NCBI RefSeq assembly: GCF_019207025.1
Contig: NZ_JAEEGC010000116.1
Coordinates: 1-38,017, forward strand
Length of the DNA stretch: 38,017 nucleotides
Direction of reading: 5' to 3'
Origin: Clostridium thailandense
GTDB taxonomy: Bacteria > Bacillota > Clostridia > Clostridiales > Clostridiaceae
The notes under the pieces are model-generated. The model was not told the DNA's origin. It made no database searches and saw only the letters and a program-made list of their open reading frames with translations. This document shows positions 1 to 7,763 of this stretch, piece by piece (position 1 is the first letter of the stretch; every line of letters begins with the position of its first letter). A program made the position numbers and the translations under genes.

Positions 1-114
1 AAAAGCTGGTCCATTGCTACAATATATAATTATTTCTAAAAACTTTTTCATTACTTTTCATTGCTGTACTCTCATATGATTTTTTCATTAAGTGCAGTAA
101 AAAGTTTGGAATCG
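1..114. other. short non-coding stretch downstream of cbiN
   Basis: Lies 3' of the cobalt-transport operon on the minus strand. It is AT-rich and I see no gene, convincing hairpin terminator or promoter in it. The operon may continue beyond the window edge. Confidence 0.4.
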
Positions 115-438
115 TTATACAGTTTTACTCTTCTGACTTTCTTGTTTTTTTCTCTCTACAAGTCTTCCCATAAAAAATGCTACAACACCAACTCCAATAC
201 CTGTCTGTACACAGAAGAGTAAACTCTCAATTTCACCTGGTAATTCTCCACCAATCCATTTTTCCATAACAGGTGTAGCCCAAGGCTTATATTGATTGCC
301 TGTAATCTGAGAAACTACTTTGCTTCCTGCATCATCAGAACCTCCAAATTCAGCTCCTCTTAATGTAAATAATGGTACAAGTGCAATCAATGCAGCAATA
401 ACTAATAGAATAATAACTTTCTTTTTATTCTTTGACAT
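115..438 (-). CDS. cbiN: CbiN, small membrane component of the ECF cobalt transporter
   Basis: 107 residues. A transmembrane helix lies at about residues 8-26, followed by the family-typical GAEFGGSDD stretch (about 29-37), an extracytoplasmic segment with PWATP, the GEIESLLF motif, a second helix (about 73-93) and a basic tail. CbiN joins CbiM and stimulates Co2+ uptake. Its ATG overlaps the cbiM stop codon as TAATG, so the two are probably translationally coupled, matching the 1:1 role of the partners. It is the last visible gene of the RS1-controlled operon. Length and motifs are normal for the family. Confidence 0.95.
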   Translation of the reverse strand: MSKNKKKVIILLVIAALIALVPLFTLRGAEFGGSDDAGSKVVSQITGNQYKPWATPVMEKWIGGELPGEIESLLFCVQTGIGVGVVAFFMGRLVERKKQESQKSKTV

Positions 439-1190
439 TAATTTTCACCTCTCTTTAGAAATCCAATACCTGTTAACTCAGATTTTGCATATGTTTCAAA
501 GCCTATAATAATTACAACAGTTAAAATACCTTCTATAATTGCAAGTGGAAGTTGTGTAGGTGCAAATACTGCAAGAAACTTAGCTGCAGATGCTGGGATA
601 CCACCGTTTGCAGACGGATATGCAAGCGCAAGCTGAAAGCTAGTTACACAATAAGTGAATAGATCACCAATTGACGCTGCCAAGAAAATACCTATGTTCT
701 TGCTAACATTCATTTTCTTACATAATTTATAGATTGCATAAGAAACTAATGGCCCTGCAATAGCCATAGAGAAAGTATTAGCACCAAGAGTAGTAAGTCC
801 ACCATGCGCAAGTAAAATTGCCTGAAAAATTAGTACAATAATGCCTAGTATGCTTACTGCAGCCGGTCCAAATAGAATTGCAGCAAGTCCAGTACCAGTC
901 ATGTGGGAACAACTTCCTGTTACTGATGGAATCTTTAAGGATGAGAGTACAAAAATAAATGCACCTGACATAGCAAGAATAGTTATAGATTTACGATTCT
1001 CAGCCAATGTTTTCTTAATTGACAAGTAACCTGCTACTAAAAATGGTGCGCAGATAACTCCCCACATAATACAGAATTTTGGTGGAAGATATCCTTCCAT
1101 AATGTGCATTGCGTTAACCACTGGAGTTACTCCAAAAGCTACTGCAAAAGCTACCGAAATTGCCATAATTTTCTTTTCCTTTTGATTCAT
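438..1190 (-). CDS. cbiM: CbiM, substrate-binding membrane protein of the ECF cobalt transporter
   Basis: 250 residues. The first ~27 residues form a signal-peptide-like helix ending in VNA, directly followed by [10 protein letters not shown]. In characterised CbiM/NikM proteins cleavage exposes this Met-His N terminus, whose amino group and His ligate Co2+. Several hydrophobic helices follow, with the family motif [14 protein letters not shown] around residues 88-101 (His ligand) and a [16 protein letters not shown] stretch. Acts with CbiN, CbiO and CbiQ encoded around it. The order cbiQ-O-M-N is a rearrangement of the common cbiMNQO. Confidence 0.96.
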   Translation of the reverse strand: MNQKEKKIMAISVAFAVAFGVTPVVNAMHIMEGYLPPKFCIMWGVICAPFLVAGYLSIKKTLAENRKSITILAMSGAFIFVLSSLKIPSVTGSCSHMTGTGLAAILFGPAAVSILGIIVLIFQAILLAHGGLTTLGANTFSMAIAGPLVSYAIYKLCKKMNVSKNIGIFLAASIGDLFTYCVTSFQLALAYPSANGGIPASAAKFLAVFAPTQLPLAIIEGILTVVIIIGFETYAKSELTGIGFLKRGEN

Positions 1191-1228
1191 TTTATTTTCC
1201 CCCTCTATATATTTAATTTATATTTAGT

Positions 1229-2083
1229 CTAAGCTAAAGCACCTAGAACAACTTCTTGCTTTTCAAGCAGTTTTTTCAATTCCTCAGTATTTTTCGGATA
1301 GGCTTTTGTATCTTCTAGCAGATGTTTTTCTACAAGAGATTCATAAACCTCCAGCATGATTGGCTGCTTCAAATTTGCCTGTTTTAAAATTTTATGGTTT
1401 TTAAAAATTTCAAGAGGTGTTCCATCTGCAATAATTTTACCATTACAAAATACAATGGCTCTTTCAGCCCATCTATATGCAAAGTCGACATCGTGGGTAG
1501 AAATAAGCATGGTTTTATTCTCTGAACCAAGCTTATCCAAAACCTCTTCCAACATCTGTGCATTTAAAGGATCTAATGCAGCTGTCGGTTCATCAAAGAT
1601 TATGATTTCAGATTTCATAGCAATGATATCTGCAATACTAACTCGCTTCTTTTCACCTCCGCTTAAATAGTGTGGTGGACGATCCTTAAAATCAGAGATA
1701 TTCATGTATGCCAATGCTTCTTCAACTCGCTTTTTTACTTCTTCTTTTGGGAGCTTTAAATTCATCGGTCCGAATGCAACTTCTGCCATAACTGTAGATG
1801 CAATTATTTGGTTGTCTGCATCCTGAAATACAATTCCGATATTTTTTCTAAGTTCTTTTAAATTCTTTTTATTAATTACTGTATCACGGTAAATGATTTT
1901 TCCCTCTTCGGGTGTAAATACACCGTTGACATTCAAGAAAAATGTGGACTTTCCAGACCCATTAGAACCGATTATAGCAATTTTTTCCCCTTCATAGATA
2001 TCAACACTTACTCCATTCAATGCAGACTTTCCATTTCCATATACATAATACAAATCTTCAACCTTTAATATTGGTTTCTCCAT
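1229..2083 (-). CDS. cbiO: CbiO, ATPase of the cobalt ECF transporter
   Basis: 284 residues, a single ABC nucleotide-binding domain. Walker A GSNGSGKST is near residues 39-47, the Q-loop is in VFQDADNQ, the signature LSGGEKKR near 140, Walker B IIIFDEPTAALD near 160, and the switch histidine in STHD. The ~60-residue C-terminal tail is typical for CbiO/EcfA proteins. It hydrolyses ATP to drive cobalt import via CbiQ and CbiM/N. The start has an AAAGGAG site 6 bases upstream and lies 12 bases after the cbiQ stop. Confidence 0.96.
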   Translation of the reverse strand: MEKPILKVEDLYYVYGNGKSALNGVSVDIYEGEKIAIIGSNGSGKSTFFLNVNGVFTPEEGKIIYRDTVINKKNLKELRKNIGIVFQDADNQIIASTVMAEVAFGPMNLKLPKEEVKKRVEEALAYMNISDFKDRPPHYLSGGEKKRVSIADIIAMKSEIIIFDEPTAALDPLNAQMLEEVLDKLGSENKTMLISTHDVDFAYRWAERAIVFCNGKIIADGTPLEIFKNHKILKQANLKQPIMLEVYESLVEKHLLEDTKAYPKNTEELKKLLEKQEVVLGALA

Positions 2084-2095
2084 AATAGCTCCTTT

Positions 2096-2905
2096 CTATC
2101 TTGTAAAACTCCAGAGCAGAATCAAAGAAATTATAAATGCTGCCGCTGTCACAATCTGTATTTTTTCTACCTTTTTATCTTCCTCCCAAAATGTAAGATC
2201 TCCATCATAGCATCTAGCTTCCATGGCATCATAATAAGAGTTTGCCTTCTTCAATGAAACAACCAGCATATTACTTGCAATACTTCCAAAAGTATAGTAG
2301 GAAGTTTTAATATCACAATAACCTTGACGAGATTCTGCTGAATTTTTCATTTTAGTGTAGACATCCATCAAAATGAAAATATAACGATAAATAATATTCA
2401 TTAATTCTATAATAAGCTTTGGCACATGTGCTTTTCGAAGTACATATATAACTTCAGAGGATGGAGTTGACAGTATCATCATCTGTAGTGCACTAATAGC
2501 TGCAAAAACCTTTAGAATCAAGAAAATAACTTCTTTAAGCTTTGCTTGAGAAGTAATTACATAGCAAAAGCCAAGATACAAATTATACTGCCCTATTGGC
2601 TTCTTTGAAAAATCTATACCAATTGTAAAAGTACCAATAAGGATAAAACCAATTTGGACCGCCAGTATTGGCAAGTATTGACGTATTGGAAGTTCTCCTT
2701 TTATAATAGTTAAATAAGCCATTGCAATAATGATCATGACAGATACATAAGGATTATCCAACGCAATACAAAGAATCAATGTCAAAACAGAAAGCGATAC
2801 TTTAAAAGTAGGATTCCAATGTCTGATTTTAGAAATATAGGCATAAAAATCTATTGAAAATCCTTCACCGTGTTTATGTCCAATTCTATGTTTGTGATGA
2901 TCCAT
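2096..2905 (-). CDS. cbiQ: CbiQ, transmembrane coupling protein of the cobalt ECF transporter
   Basis: 269 residues with five to six hydrophobic helices and a cytoplasmic segment carrying the coupling signatures (around MEARCYDG near residue 226 and SRQGY near 193). The N terminus MDHHKHRIGHKHGEG is rich in histidine, likely a local metal-binding feature and common in CbiQ. It overlaps the 3' end of cobK by 20 bases. A GGAG element lies about 10 bases before this ATG, which supports the start. Confidence 0.94.
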   Translation of the reverse strand: MDHHKHRIGHKHGEGFSIDFYAYISKIRHWNPTFKVSLSVLTLILCIALDNPYVSVMIIIAMAYLTIIKGELPIRQYLPILAVQIGFILIGTFTIGIDFSKKPIGQYNLYLGFCYVITSQAKLKEVIFLILKVFAAISALQMMILSTPSSEVIYVLRKAHVPKLIIELMNIIYRYIFILMDVYTKMKNSAESRQGYCDIKTSYYTFGSIASNMLVVSLKKANSYYDAMEARCYDGDLTFWEEDKKVEKIQIVTAAAFIISLILLWSFTR

Positions 2906-3671
2906 AGATACTTATCTCCTTTACAAAATCAATTATCTTTTCAATTGAAGTCGTTTTATTTTCATAGTTTTCATCAGATCTGTCTATCATAATTATTTTA
3001 ATTCCTAATTTTCTAGCTGCATTTATTTTCTCTATAACTCCTCCAGTATTACCACTATCTTTCGTTACTAAAACAGAAGCGTTGCAATATTTAAACATCT
3101 CTACATTTAACTCTTCACTAAAGGGTCCTTTCATTGCTATTATATTTCTTGAATTGAATCCCAAGCTTTCACATTTTTTCAAAACCATCCAGGCTGGGAG
3201 TACTCTAAGGTATACTCTATTTCGATACTCAGGTATCTTAGTGAAGGTTTCAATCTTTTTACTTCCCACTGTTAACATAATATTGCCTTCATATTCCAAA
3301 ACACGTTCATATGCTTCTTCATAATTTTTTACTTTTACAATGTCATAGCCCTCATATGTTACTTTTTCTCTTAAAAATCTAATATATGGTATTCCAGTCG
3401 GTTTACAAGCACTTATTACATTTTGAGATATATCTACCGAAAATGGATTAGAAGCATCAACAATACATTTTGGCTGTACTTTATCTATCATGTCGATGAT
3501 GCTAGTCTTATTTATCTTTCCTTGATAAATATCAATACCATCATCGTGCTCAATCAACTCACCGCCCAACTTAGTGGTAACCATTACAGTAACCTTTTCA
3601 CTCATCTTATAAAGCTTGTCTATTATTTGCTTAGCATCCATTGTTCCTGCGATAACTAATACGTTTGACAT
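2886..3671 (-). CDS. cobK: precorrin-6A (cobalt-precorrin-6A) reductase
   Basis: 261 residues from the preferred ATG at 3671, which has a GGGGG ribosome binding site; an in-frame TTG 12 bases upstream is less likely. CobK/CbiJ reduces precorrin-6A or its cobalt form with NAD(P)H in corrin-ring synthesis. Visible family features are the N-terminal nucleotide-binding start VLVIAGTMDA, VDASNPFS near residue 95, GIPYIRFLRE near 117, LTVGSKKIETF, RVLPAW and VTKDSGNTGG near the C terminus. As first gene of the RS1 operon with the cobalt importer, it ties cobalt supply to corrin synthesis. Cobalt insertion happens early in the anaerobic route, so the anaerobic (CbiJ) version is likelier. Confidence 0.92.
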   Translation of the reverse strand: MSNVLVIAGTMDAKQIIDKLYKMSEKVTVMVTTKLGGELIEHDDGIDIYQGKINKTSIIDMIDKVQPKCIVDASNPFSVDISQNVISACKPTGIPYIRFLREKVTYEGYDIVKVKNYEEAYERVLEYEGNIMLTVGSKKIETFTKIPEYRNRVYLRVLPAWMVLKKCESLGFNSRNIIAMKGPFSEELNVEMFKYCNASVLVTKDSGNTGGVIEKINAARKLGIKIIMIDRSDENYENKTTSIEKIIDFVKEISIYGSSQT

Positions 3672-3721
3672 ACTTACCCCCAAAGAATATTATAAATATC
3701 ATATAAACTTAAACAATAAAA

Positions 3722-3752
3722 AACTCATTATCTCTAAAAAAGATAATGAGTT
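3722..3752 (-). terminator. RS1 expression-platform terminator
   Basis: A perfect 12-bp stem (AACTCATTATCT with its complement, 7-base loop) is followed on the minus strand by a T-rich run. It sits between riboswitch RS1 and cobK, as expected for cobalamin-dependent premature termination. Confidence 0.88.
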
Positions 3753-3785
3753 AATACTAAAAAATAGGCGCATGTATTAAACCTC

Positions 3786-3990
3786 CTCTATCTCTCGTAG
3801 AGTAACTGGTATTAAAACAGGCAGGTCTTCTGACTCAAGCATCATCATCACCTCTTGCCTTCCCGATTATTCAGTGGCATTCTCAGAGGGACTCCTCTCT
3901 TACAGCGGCGGGACCGTGCGGGATTTTCACCCATCTTCCCTTTTCATCGGTTTATAATACCTTTGATTACAACCGACACCTATTTGAACT
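3786..3990 (-). promoter_or_regulatory. cobalamin riboswitch RS1 (cobK-cbiQOMN operon)
   Basis: Read on the minus strand it has the hallmarks of the B12 aptamer: a GGTGTCGG start, AAAAGGGAA, the CCCGCCGCTGTAA core, the GAATGCCACTG segment, a purine-rich GGGAAGG and the terminal B12-box-like GTCAGAAGACCTGCCTG. A small hairpin, CTCTA-CGAGAGA-TAGAG, follows the aptamer at the position of P13. A terminator lies downstream, so this should switch off cobalt import and corrin synthesis when adenosylcobalamin is plentiful. Confidence 0.95.
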
Positions 3991-4011
3991 ATATAATTTA
4001 CGTTTAATTTT

Positions 4012-4040
4012 ATTTTATACCTATTAACTATTATTGTCAA
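4012..4040 (-). promoter_or_regulatory. sigma-A promoter for RS1 operon
   Basis: TTGACA (4040-4035) and TAAAAT (4017-4012) are separated by 17 bases on the minus strand, about 25 bases upstream of the aptamer start. Confidence 0.8.
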
Positions 4041-4157
4041 CCTTTTTCCCATTTCTTATCTATTTCGACACTGAAATGTTTTGAACATTCACACCATTGT
4101 ATATACACTTTTATTATTAAAAATATTACGAAAGAATTCTGTCAAAAGAAAATGATA

Positions 4158-4186
4158 TTGACAATTTTTTCATGCAACTGTATAAT
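4158..4186 (+). promoter_or_regulatory. sigma-A promoter for RS2 transcript
   Basis: TTGACA at 4158-4163 and TATAAT at 4181-4186, spacer 17 bases: a consensus promoter. It is divergent from the RS1 promoter about 120 bases away. Confidence 0.88.
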
Positions 4187-4234
4187 TTAGGTTAAATAAG
4201 AGCTTTATATATGATTATGTAAATAAAATTTAAT

Positions 4235-4430
4235 AATTATTAAGGTGTTTCTTTATACAAAGAACTGAAAAGGGAAAGCGGTTAAATTCCGCTGCAGCCC
4301 CCGCTACTGTAATGATGATGAAACCTAATATCTCACTGAAGCATAAGTCTTTGGGAAGAGAAGGGAGTAAGATGAATCTAAGTCAGGAGACCTGCCTTAT
4401 TAATTTAACAATAATCTTTCGGAGGGAGAG
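4235..4430 (+). promoter_or_regulatory. cobalamin riboswitch RS2 (upstream of c-di-GMP gene)
   Basis: On the plus strand: AAGGTGTTT, AAAAGGGAAAGCGG, the invariant CAGCCCCCGCTACTGTAA core, a CACTG segment, TTTGGGAAG, and AAGTCAGGAGACCTGCCTTA at the 3' side. It is followed by the hairpin CTTTC-GGAGG-GAGAG (4416-4430) and a terminator at 4499. The next gene on this strand is the HD-GYP/GGDEF protein. Confidence 0.95.
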
Positions 4431-4498
4431 ATAGTTAAGATGTACAATATAACTTTATTAATTGATTTCTAATAGTTTATGTTTTTGTGCAAATTAAG

Positions 4499-4527
4499 AG
4501 ACCTTCGGAACAGAAGGTCTTTTTTTA
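4499..4527 (+). terminator. RS2 expression-platform terminator
   Basis: AGACCTTC / GAAGGTCT 8-bp perfect stem with a 6-base loop followed by seven T residues. It lies between RS2 and the HD-GYP/GGDEF gene. Confidence 0.9.
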
Positions 4528-4598
4528 TATCCTAAATCTACATGATCTAATTTTCTAGATTTGATGAATTAACTAAATATAATAAGGGTGGGATGTTT

Positions 4599-6323
4599 AT
4601 GTTTAATAAAACTGTATTAATTAATTATTTAAAAACCTTAATAGAAAAAGATGAAATAGCTAATACTCTTCTATTGACATTAAAGCATAAATATTATTGT
4701 GTATATAATCATTGTTTAAATGTATCTGTAAGTTCATATTTGCTGTGTTATAAAATGAATATGTCAATTGATGAAAGTTTATCTGTAGCTTTAGGTGGAT
4801 TACTACATGATATAGGTAAATTAACTATACCTTCAAAAATCTTATACAAATACGAAACTCTTAATTCGAAAGAGTGGAATATTATCAAAAGACACCCAGT
4901 TAATGGTGCAAACCTTCTTAGCAATTCCAAGTACCTAGATAAAGTAAATAATTCTATATTATATCATCACGAAAGATATGATGGAAAAGGATATGGTTCA
5001 AACCTAAAAGGGAAAGACATACCTTTGCATGCTAGAATAATAGGCCTATGTGATAGTTTTGATGCTATGATTTCATATCGCAGTTATAGAGATACATTAA
5101 GTCTTGAAGAAGCAAAAAATGAACTTATAAGAAATAAAAATACCCAATTTGATGGATATTTAATAGATAATTTTTTAGAGATAATCGATGATTACTATAC
5201 TAAATATCACAATACAGAGAGTCCCTTATATATTAAAGACTTCATAAGTACAAAGGAAGATACTGATGGAGGTTCAAATTGGGAAACTATTTTAGATAAT
5301 CTTCCAGATATAGGTGTAATTTTAATTGATAAATATGAACAGGAAAAAATGCTTAGATTATTAGAAAGAAATATTGAATATCTAAATATACTTGTTCAAG
5401 GTAACAGCTTATTATCAAGATTATATGATTTAAACCAAATTTTGAAAAGAGCACTAAATGTATTCAATAAAATAATTAATATAGATTATATAAATATATT
5501 TATTAAACGGTATAGAGATGTTAATTTTTATAACGTTGATAGCCTGGAGGGATTTACACAAAGTATAAAAAAATATATTGATGAAAATATAAAAGAAATT
5601 TTTAGTATAAAAGAAATGAAAATTATATTAAAAGAAATAAATAATAAGCATCTTGTTATTTTAGTCTCACCTTTAGAAAATAAAAACACAGCTGTTATAT
5701 TTATACAAACAGATATAGAAACTGAAATAAACGAAAGAGAGGAAAAATTATTACAAACAATTTCAAACTATACCAATAATGCTATTCAAAAATATTTATT
5801 TTTTGTAGAAATAAAAGAAAAAGCTATAAAAGATACTCTTACAGGATTATATAATAGACAGCATCTACAAACAGTTTTAGACTCATTAGATTTAGGCCTT
5901 GATCTGATTGGTGTTATTGTTATTGATATTAATAATCTAAAATACATAAATGATACTTTCGGACACTTATATGGAGATTTAGTTATTAAAACTACAGCGC
6001 AGATATTGAAAAAATCCGTAAGAGAAAGCGATTATGTTTTTAGATATGGAGGCGATGAGTTTATGATACTAGCTCTTAACTGTAATAGAAATTATATAAA
6101 ATCAATAATAAGAAAAATACATATCAATATAGCTAGTGTTTGGGATAAAAAACAAAAAAATACTAGGCTAACGGTGAGTATTGGATATTCTATGTCTTCA
6201 AAAAATATACCTATAAATGAAATCATTAATATAGCAGATGAAAATATGTATGTAGAAAAGAATAAATTTAAAAATATAAAAAACTATGAAAATGAACCAA
6301 AATCCATATTTTCATTAAAATAA
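4599..6323 (+). CDS. HD-GYP + GGDEF cyclic-di-GMP signalling protein
   Basis: 574 residues from ATG 4599, chosen because AAGGGTGGG sits 6 bases before it; the ATG at 4593 abuts this site. The N-terminal HD-GYP domain (about 20-200) has LLHDIGK (HD at 70-71), RHP, HHERYDGKGY (123-132) and CDSFDAM, so the metal ligands are present, although GYP reads GYG. A GAF-like or linker region (about 225-400) follows, then a GGDEF domain (about 405-560) with DTLTGLYNR, an intact GGDEF (484-488) and an RESD inhibitory site five residues before it. It may both make and degrade c-di-GMP. No membrane segment is evident. It follows RS2 and its terminator with no other clear promoter, so B12 probably controls it. 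Confidence 0.9.
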   Translation: MFNKTVLINYLKTLIEKDEIANTLLLTLKHKYYCVYNHCLNVSVSSYLLCYKMNMSIDESLSVALGGLLHDIGKLTIPSKILYKYETLNSKEWNIIKRHPVNGANLLSNSKYLDKVNNSILYHHERYDGKGYGSNLKGKDIPLHARIIGLCDSFDAMISYRSYRDTLSLEEAKNELIRNKNTQFDGYLIDNFLEIIDDYYTKYHNTESPLYIKDFISTKEDTDGGSNWETILDNLPDIGVILIDKYEQEKMLRLLERNIEYLNILVQGNSLLSRLYDLNQILKRALNVFNKIINIDYINIFIKRYRDVNFYNVDSLEGFTQSIKKYIDENIKEIFSIKEMKIILKEINNKHLVILVSPLENKNTAVIFIQTDIETEINEREEKLLQTISNYTNNAIQKYLFFVEIKEKAIKDTLTGLYNRQHLQTVLDSLDLGLDLIGVIVIDINNLKYINDTFGHLYGDLVIKTTAQILKKSVRESDYVFRYGGDEFMILALNCNRNYIKSIIRKIHINIASVWDKKQKNTRLTVSIGYSMSSKNIPINEIINIADENMYVEKNKFKNIKNYENEPKSIFSLK

Positions 6324-6399
6324 GAAAACTTTATCTACTATAATATTTATAATCAAAAAATTGATTTAGTAAACTACTATATAAAGGGGAGCAAATAAA

Positions 6400-6963
6400 A
6401 TGAAGCTTTTAATAAACATGAAAGTAAAGACAAAACTAACAAGTGCCTTTCTGTGCATAATATTATTAATAGGTATAATTGCAGTTAAAGGACTATTAGA
6501 ATTATATTCAAGGACTTTAAATAAATTATGTCTAGTTTTTCTATCTTTAGATAAAATTATACAGCTTAACTCAAATGATGCAAAAAATGACAACCTAAAA
6601 AACCAGGAAATATTTAAGGAACATTTCATGTTTACTATGTGCTTAAGCATAATATCATTTATACTGGCAGCTCTTTTAAGTACTATACTTACGAAACAAA
6701 TAAATAGTTCGTTATCAAAGGTGAAAAGATTCGCAGATAGACTAGCAAATGGAACAGAAGATGTAAGTAAACTAAGCGAGCAAATTTACTCTTCTAAAGA
6801 TGAAATCAATAAAAGTATAAAAGAACTTACAGACAAATCAAATGAAATACAAAGCAGCATACATGATTCCACAAAAGCTATAGAAGAAATTTCAAAAGCA
6901 ACAGAGAATCAAACTAAACTAGCTAGTAAACTTAATGAAATGGTTCAAAAATTCAAAGTATAA
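6400..6963 (+). CDS. miniature chemotaxis-receptor-like membrane protein (no signalling hairpin)
   Basis: 187 residues with a GGGGAG site 9 bases before the ATG. Helix 1 is at about 14-32; a short extracytoplasmic stretch is followed by helix 2 at about 75-95, a HAMP-like segment from about 97, and a coiled-coil tail whose last ~30 residues (IEEISKATENQTKLASKLNEM) look like the C-terminal end of methyl-accepting chemotaxis proteins. The kinase-contact hairpin tip is absent, so this looks like a receptor with most of its cytoplasmic domain deleted. It lies 76 bases after the c-di-GMP gene, on the same strand, so is probably co-transcribed. Function unknown. Confidence 0.7.
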   Translation: MKLLINMKVKTKLTSAFLCIILLIGIIAVKGLLELYSRTLNKLCLVFLSLDKIIQLNSNDAKNDNLKNQEIFKEHFMFTMCLSIISFILAALLSTILTKQINSSLSKVKRFADRLANGTEDVSKLSEQIYSSKDEINKSIKELTDKSNEIQSSIHDSTKAIEEISKATENQTKLASKLNEMVQKFKV

Positions 6964-6989
6964 AAAGGAGGCCCTCAGGCCTCCTTTAT
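6962..6989. terminator. bidirectional terminator
   Basis: The 10-bp GC-rich hairpin AAAGGAGGCC / GGCCTCCTTT with loop CTCA, flanked by A-run and T-run, sits between two convergent genes. It can end the plus transcript from 6963 and the minus transcript from 7029. Confidence 0.85.
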
Positions 6990-7028
6990 GGCTATTTCTC
7001 CCTAAAACAGGTCACAGCCCTTAATTTA

Positions 7029-7307
7029 TCATAAATTCACTTGAATTTTATTCCTTGATTTCCTTTTTTGATCATTAAGTTCTACTATTTTTTTAAAAAT
7101 ATAATCATATCCATTTTCTGAATGAGGTATTATACAATTACTGCAGTCCTTAACACAATTTATATAGCTATTATTTCCACCACAATCTTCAACAAAATAC
7201 AATGGACAATAACAAAATAAACAATTAAATTTATCATTATTTTTCATATCATGGCAGGGAAAAAACTCACATTCTTTATGATTAAAAAATTTATAATTTT
7301 TACTCAT
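7029..7307 (-). CDS. cysteine-rich small domain protein (B12-pathway associated)
   Basis: 92 residues. The spacing KECEFFPC, then NCLFCYCPLY, CGG, KDCSNCIIPH and GYDYI matches the cysteine-rich small-domain family, a presumed metal-binding module repeatedly found fused to or beside corrin synthesis enzymes such as CobD. The start has GAGGAG 8 bases upstream. The biochemical role is not known. It faces away from the IS110 remnant, and the next regulatory element upstream on its strand is riboswitch RS3, about 2 kb away beyond the insertion. It may have been under B12 control before the insertion. Confidence 0.8.
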   Translation of the reverse strand: MSKNYKFFNHKECEFFPCHDMKNNDKFNCLFCYCPLYFVEDCGGNNSYINCVKDCSNCIIPHSENGYDYIFKKIVELNDQKRKSRNKIQVNL

Positions 7308-7389
7308 ATTTGTATCTCCTCGTATAAGTAAGTTTATATTCAGTTAAATAACTGCTATAGACTTATTTATTTTTTATATTTTGTATAGA

Positions 7390-7763
7390 TTAAGAAAGCA
7401 TCTCAGCTTTTCTAGTGGGGATTCTCCCAATTCAATATTGCTGATTCTTATACTTTCCGGTCTATACTGTTTTAACCTACTATTATTTATTAAAGGATTT
7501 CCTAATGCTAAAATAGTCCTAACGGAACTTTAGCGAAGGGTACTGCTGTATATCTCCTGCAAAACACATTGTGTTATTGCCCATTAAGCTTGCAGCCTGA
7601 CCAAAGTATCATATTCTGCTTACACAAATGTTGCATCTCCTTTCGTATCCACCAGCAAGGTTTTGCGTCTGGATGAATGCTGATTACGCGAGGTTGCAGT
7701 CAGTACTTTGGATTAGGATAATCCTTTCTAATTTCCTCATTACTTTTGAAAGGTGGTGATTTC
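7390..7763 (+). ncRNA. IS110 left-end non-coding region, candidate bridge RNA
   Basis: About 370 bases without an ORF directly before an IS110-family recombinase. IS110 elements encode a structured bridge RNA in this position. Visible pairing includes CCAAAGTA (7601-7608) with TACTTTGG (7704-7711), an inner ATCCA (7647-7651) / TGGAT (7670-7674) hairpin containing GCAA/TTGC, and a hairpin around ACACA-T-TGTGT (7564-7575). RNA ends and guide loops cannot be fixed by eye. Confidence 0.45.

Noticed and set aside
4440..4472. Ten-codon ORF (MYNITLLIDF) behind the GGAGGGAG sequence after RS2, as a leader peptide
   Set aside because: The GGAGG is 14 or more bases from the ATG and recurs as a loop in the other riboswitches, where no such peptide follows.
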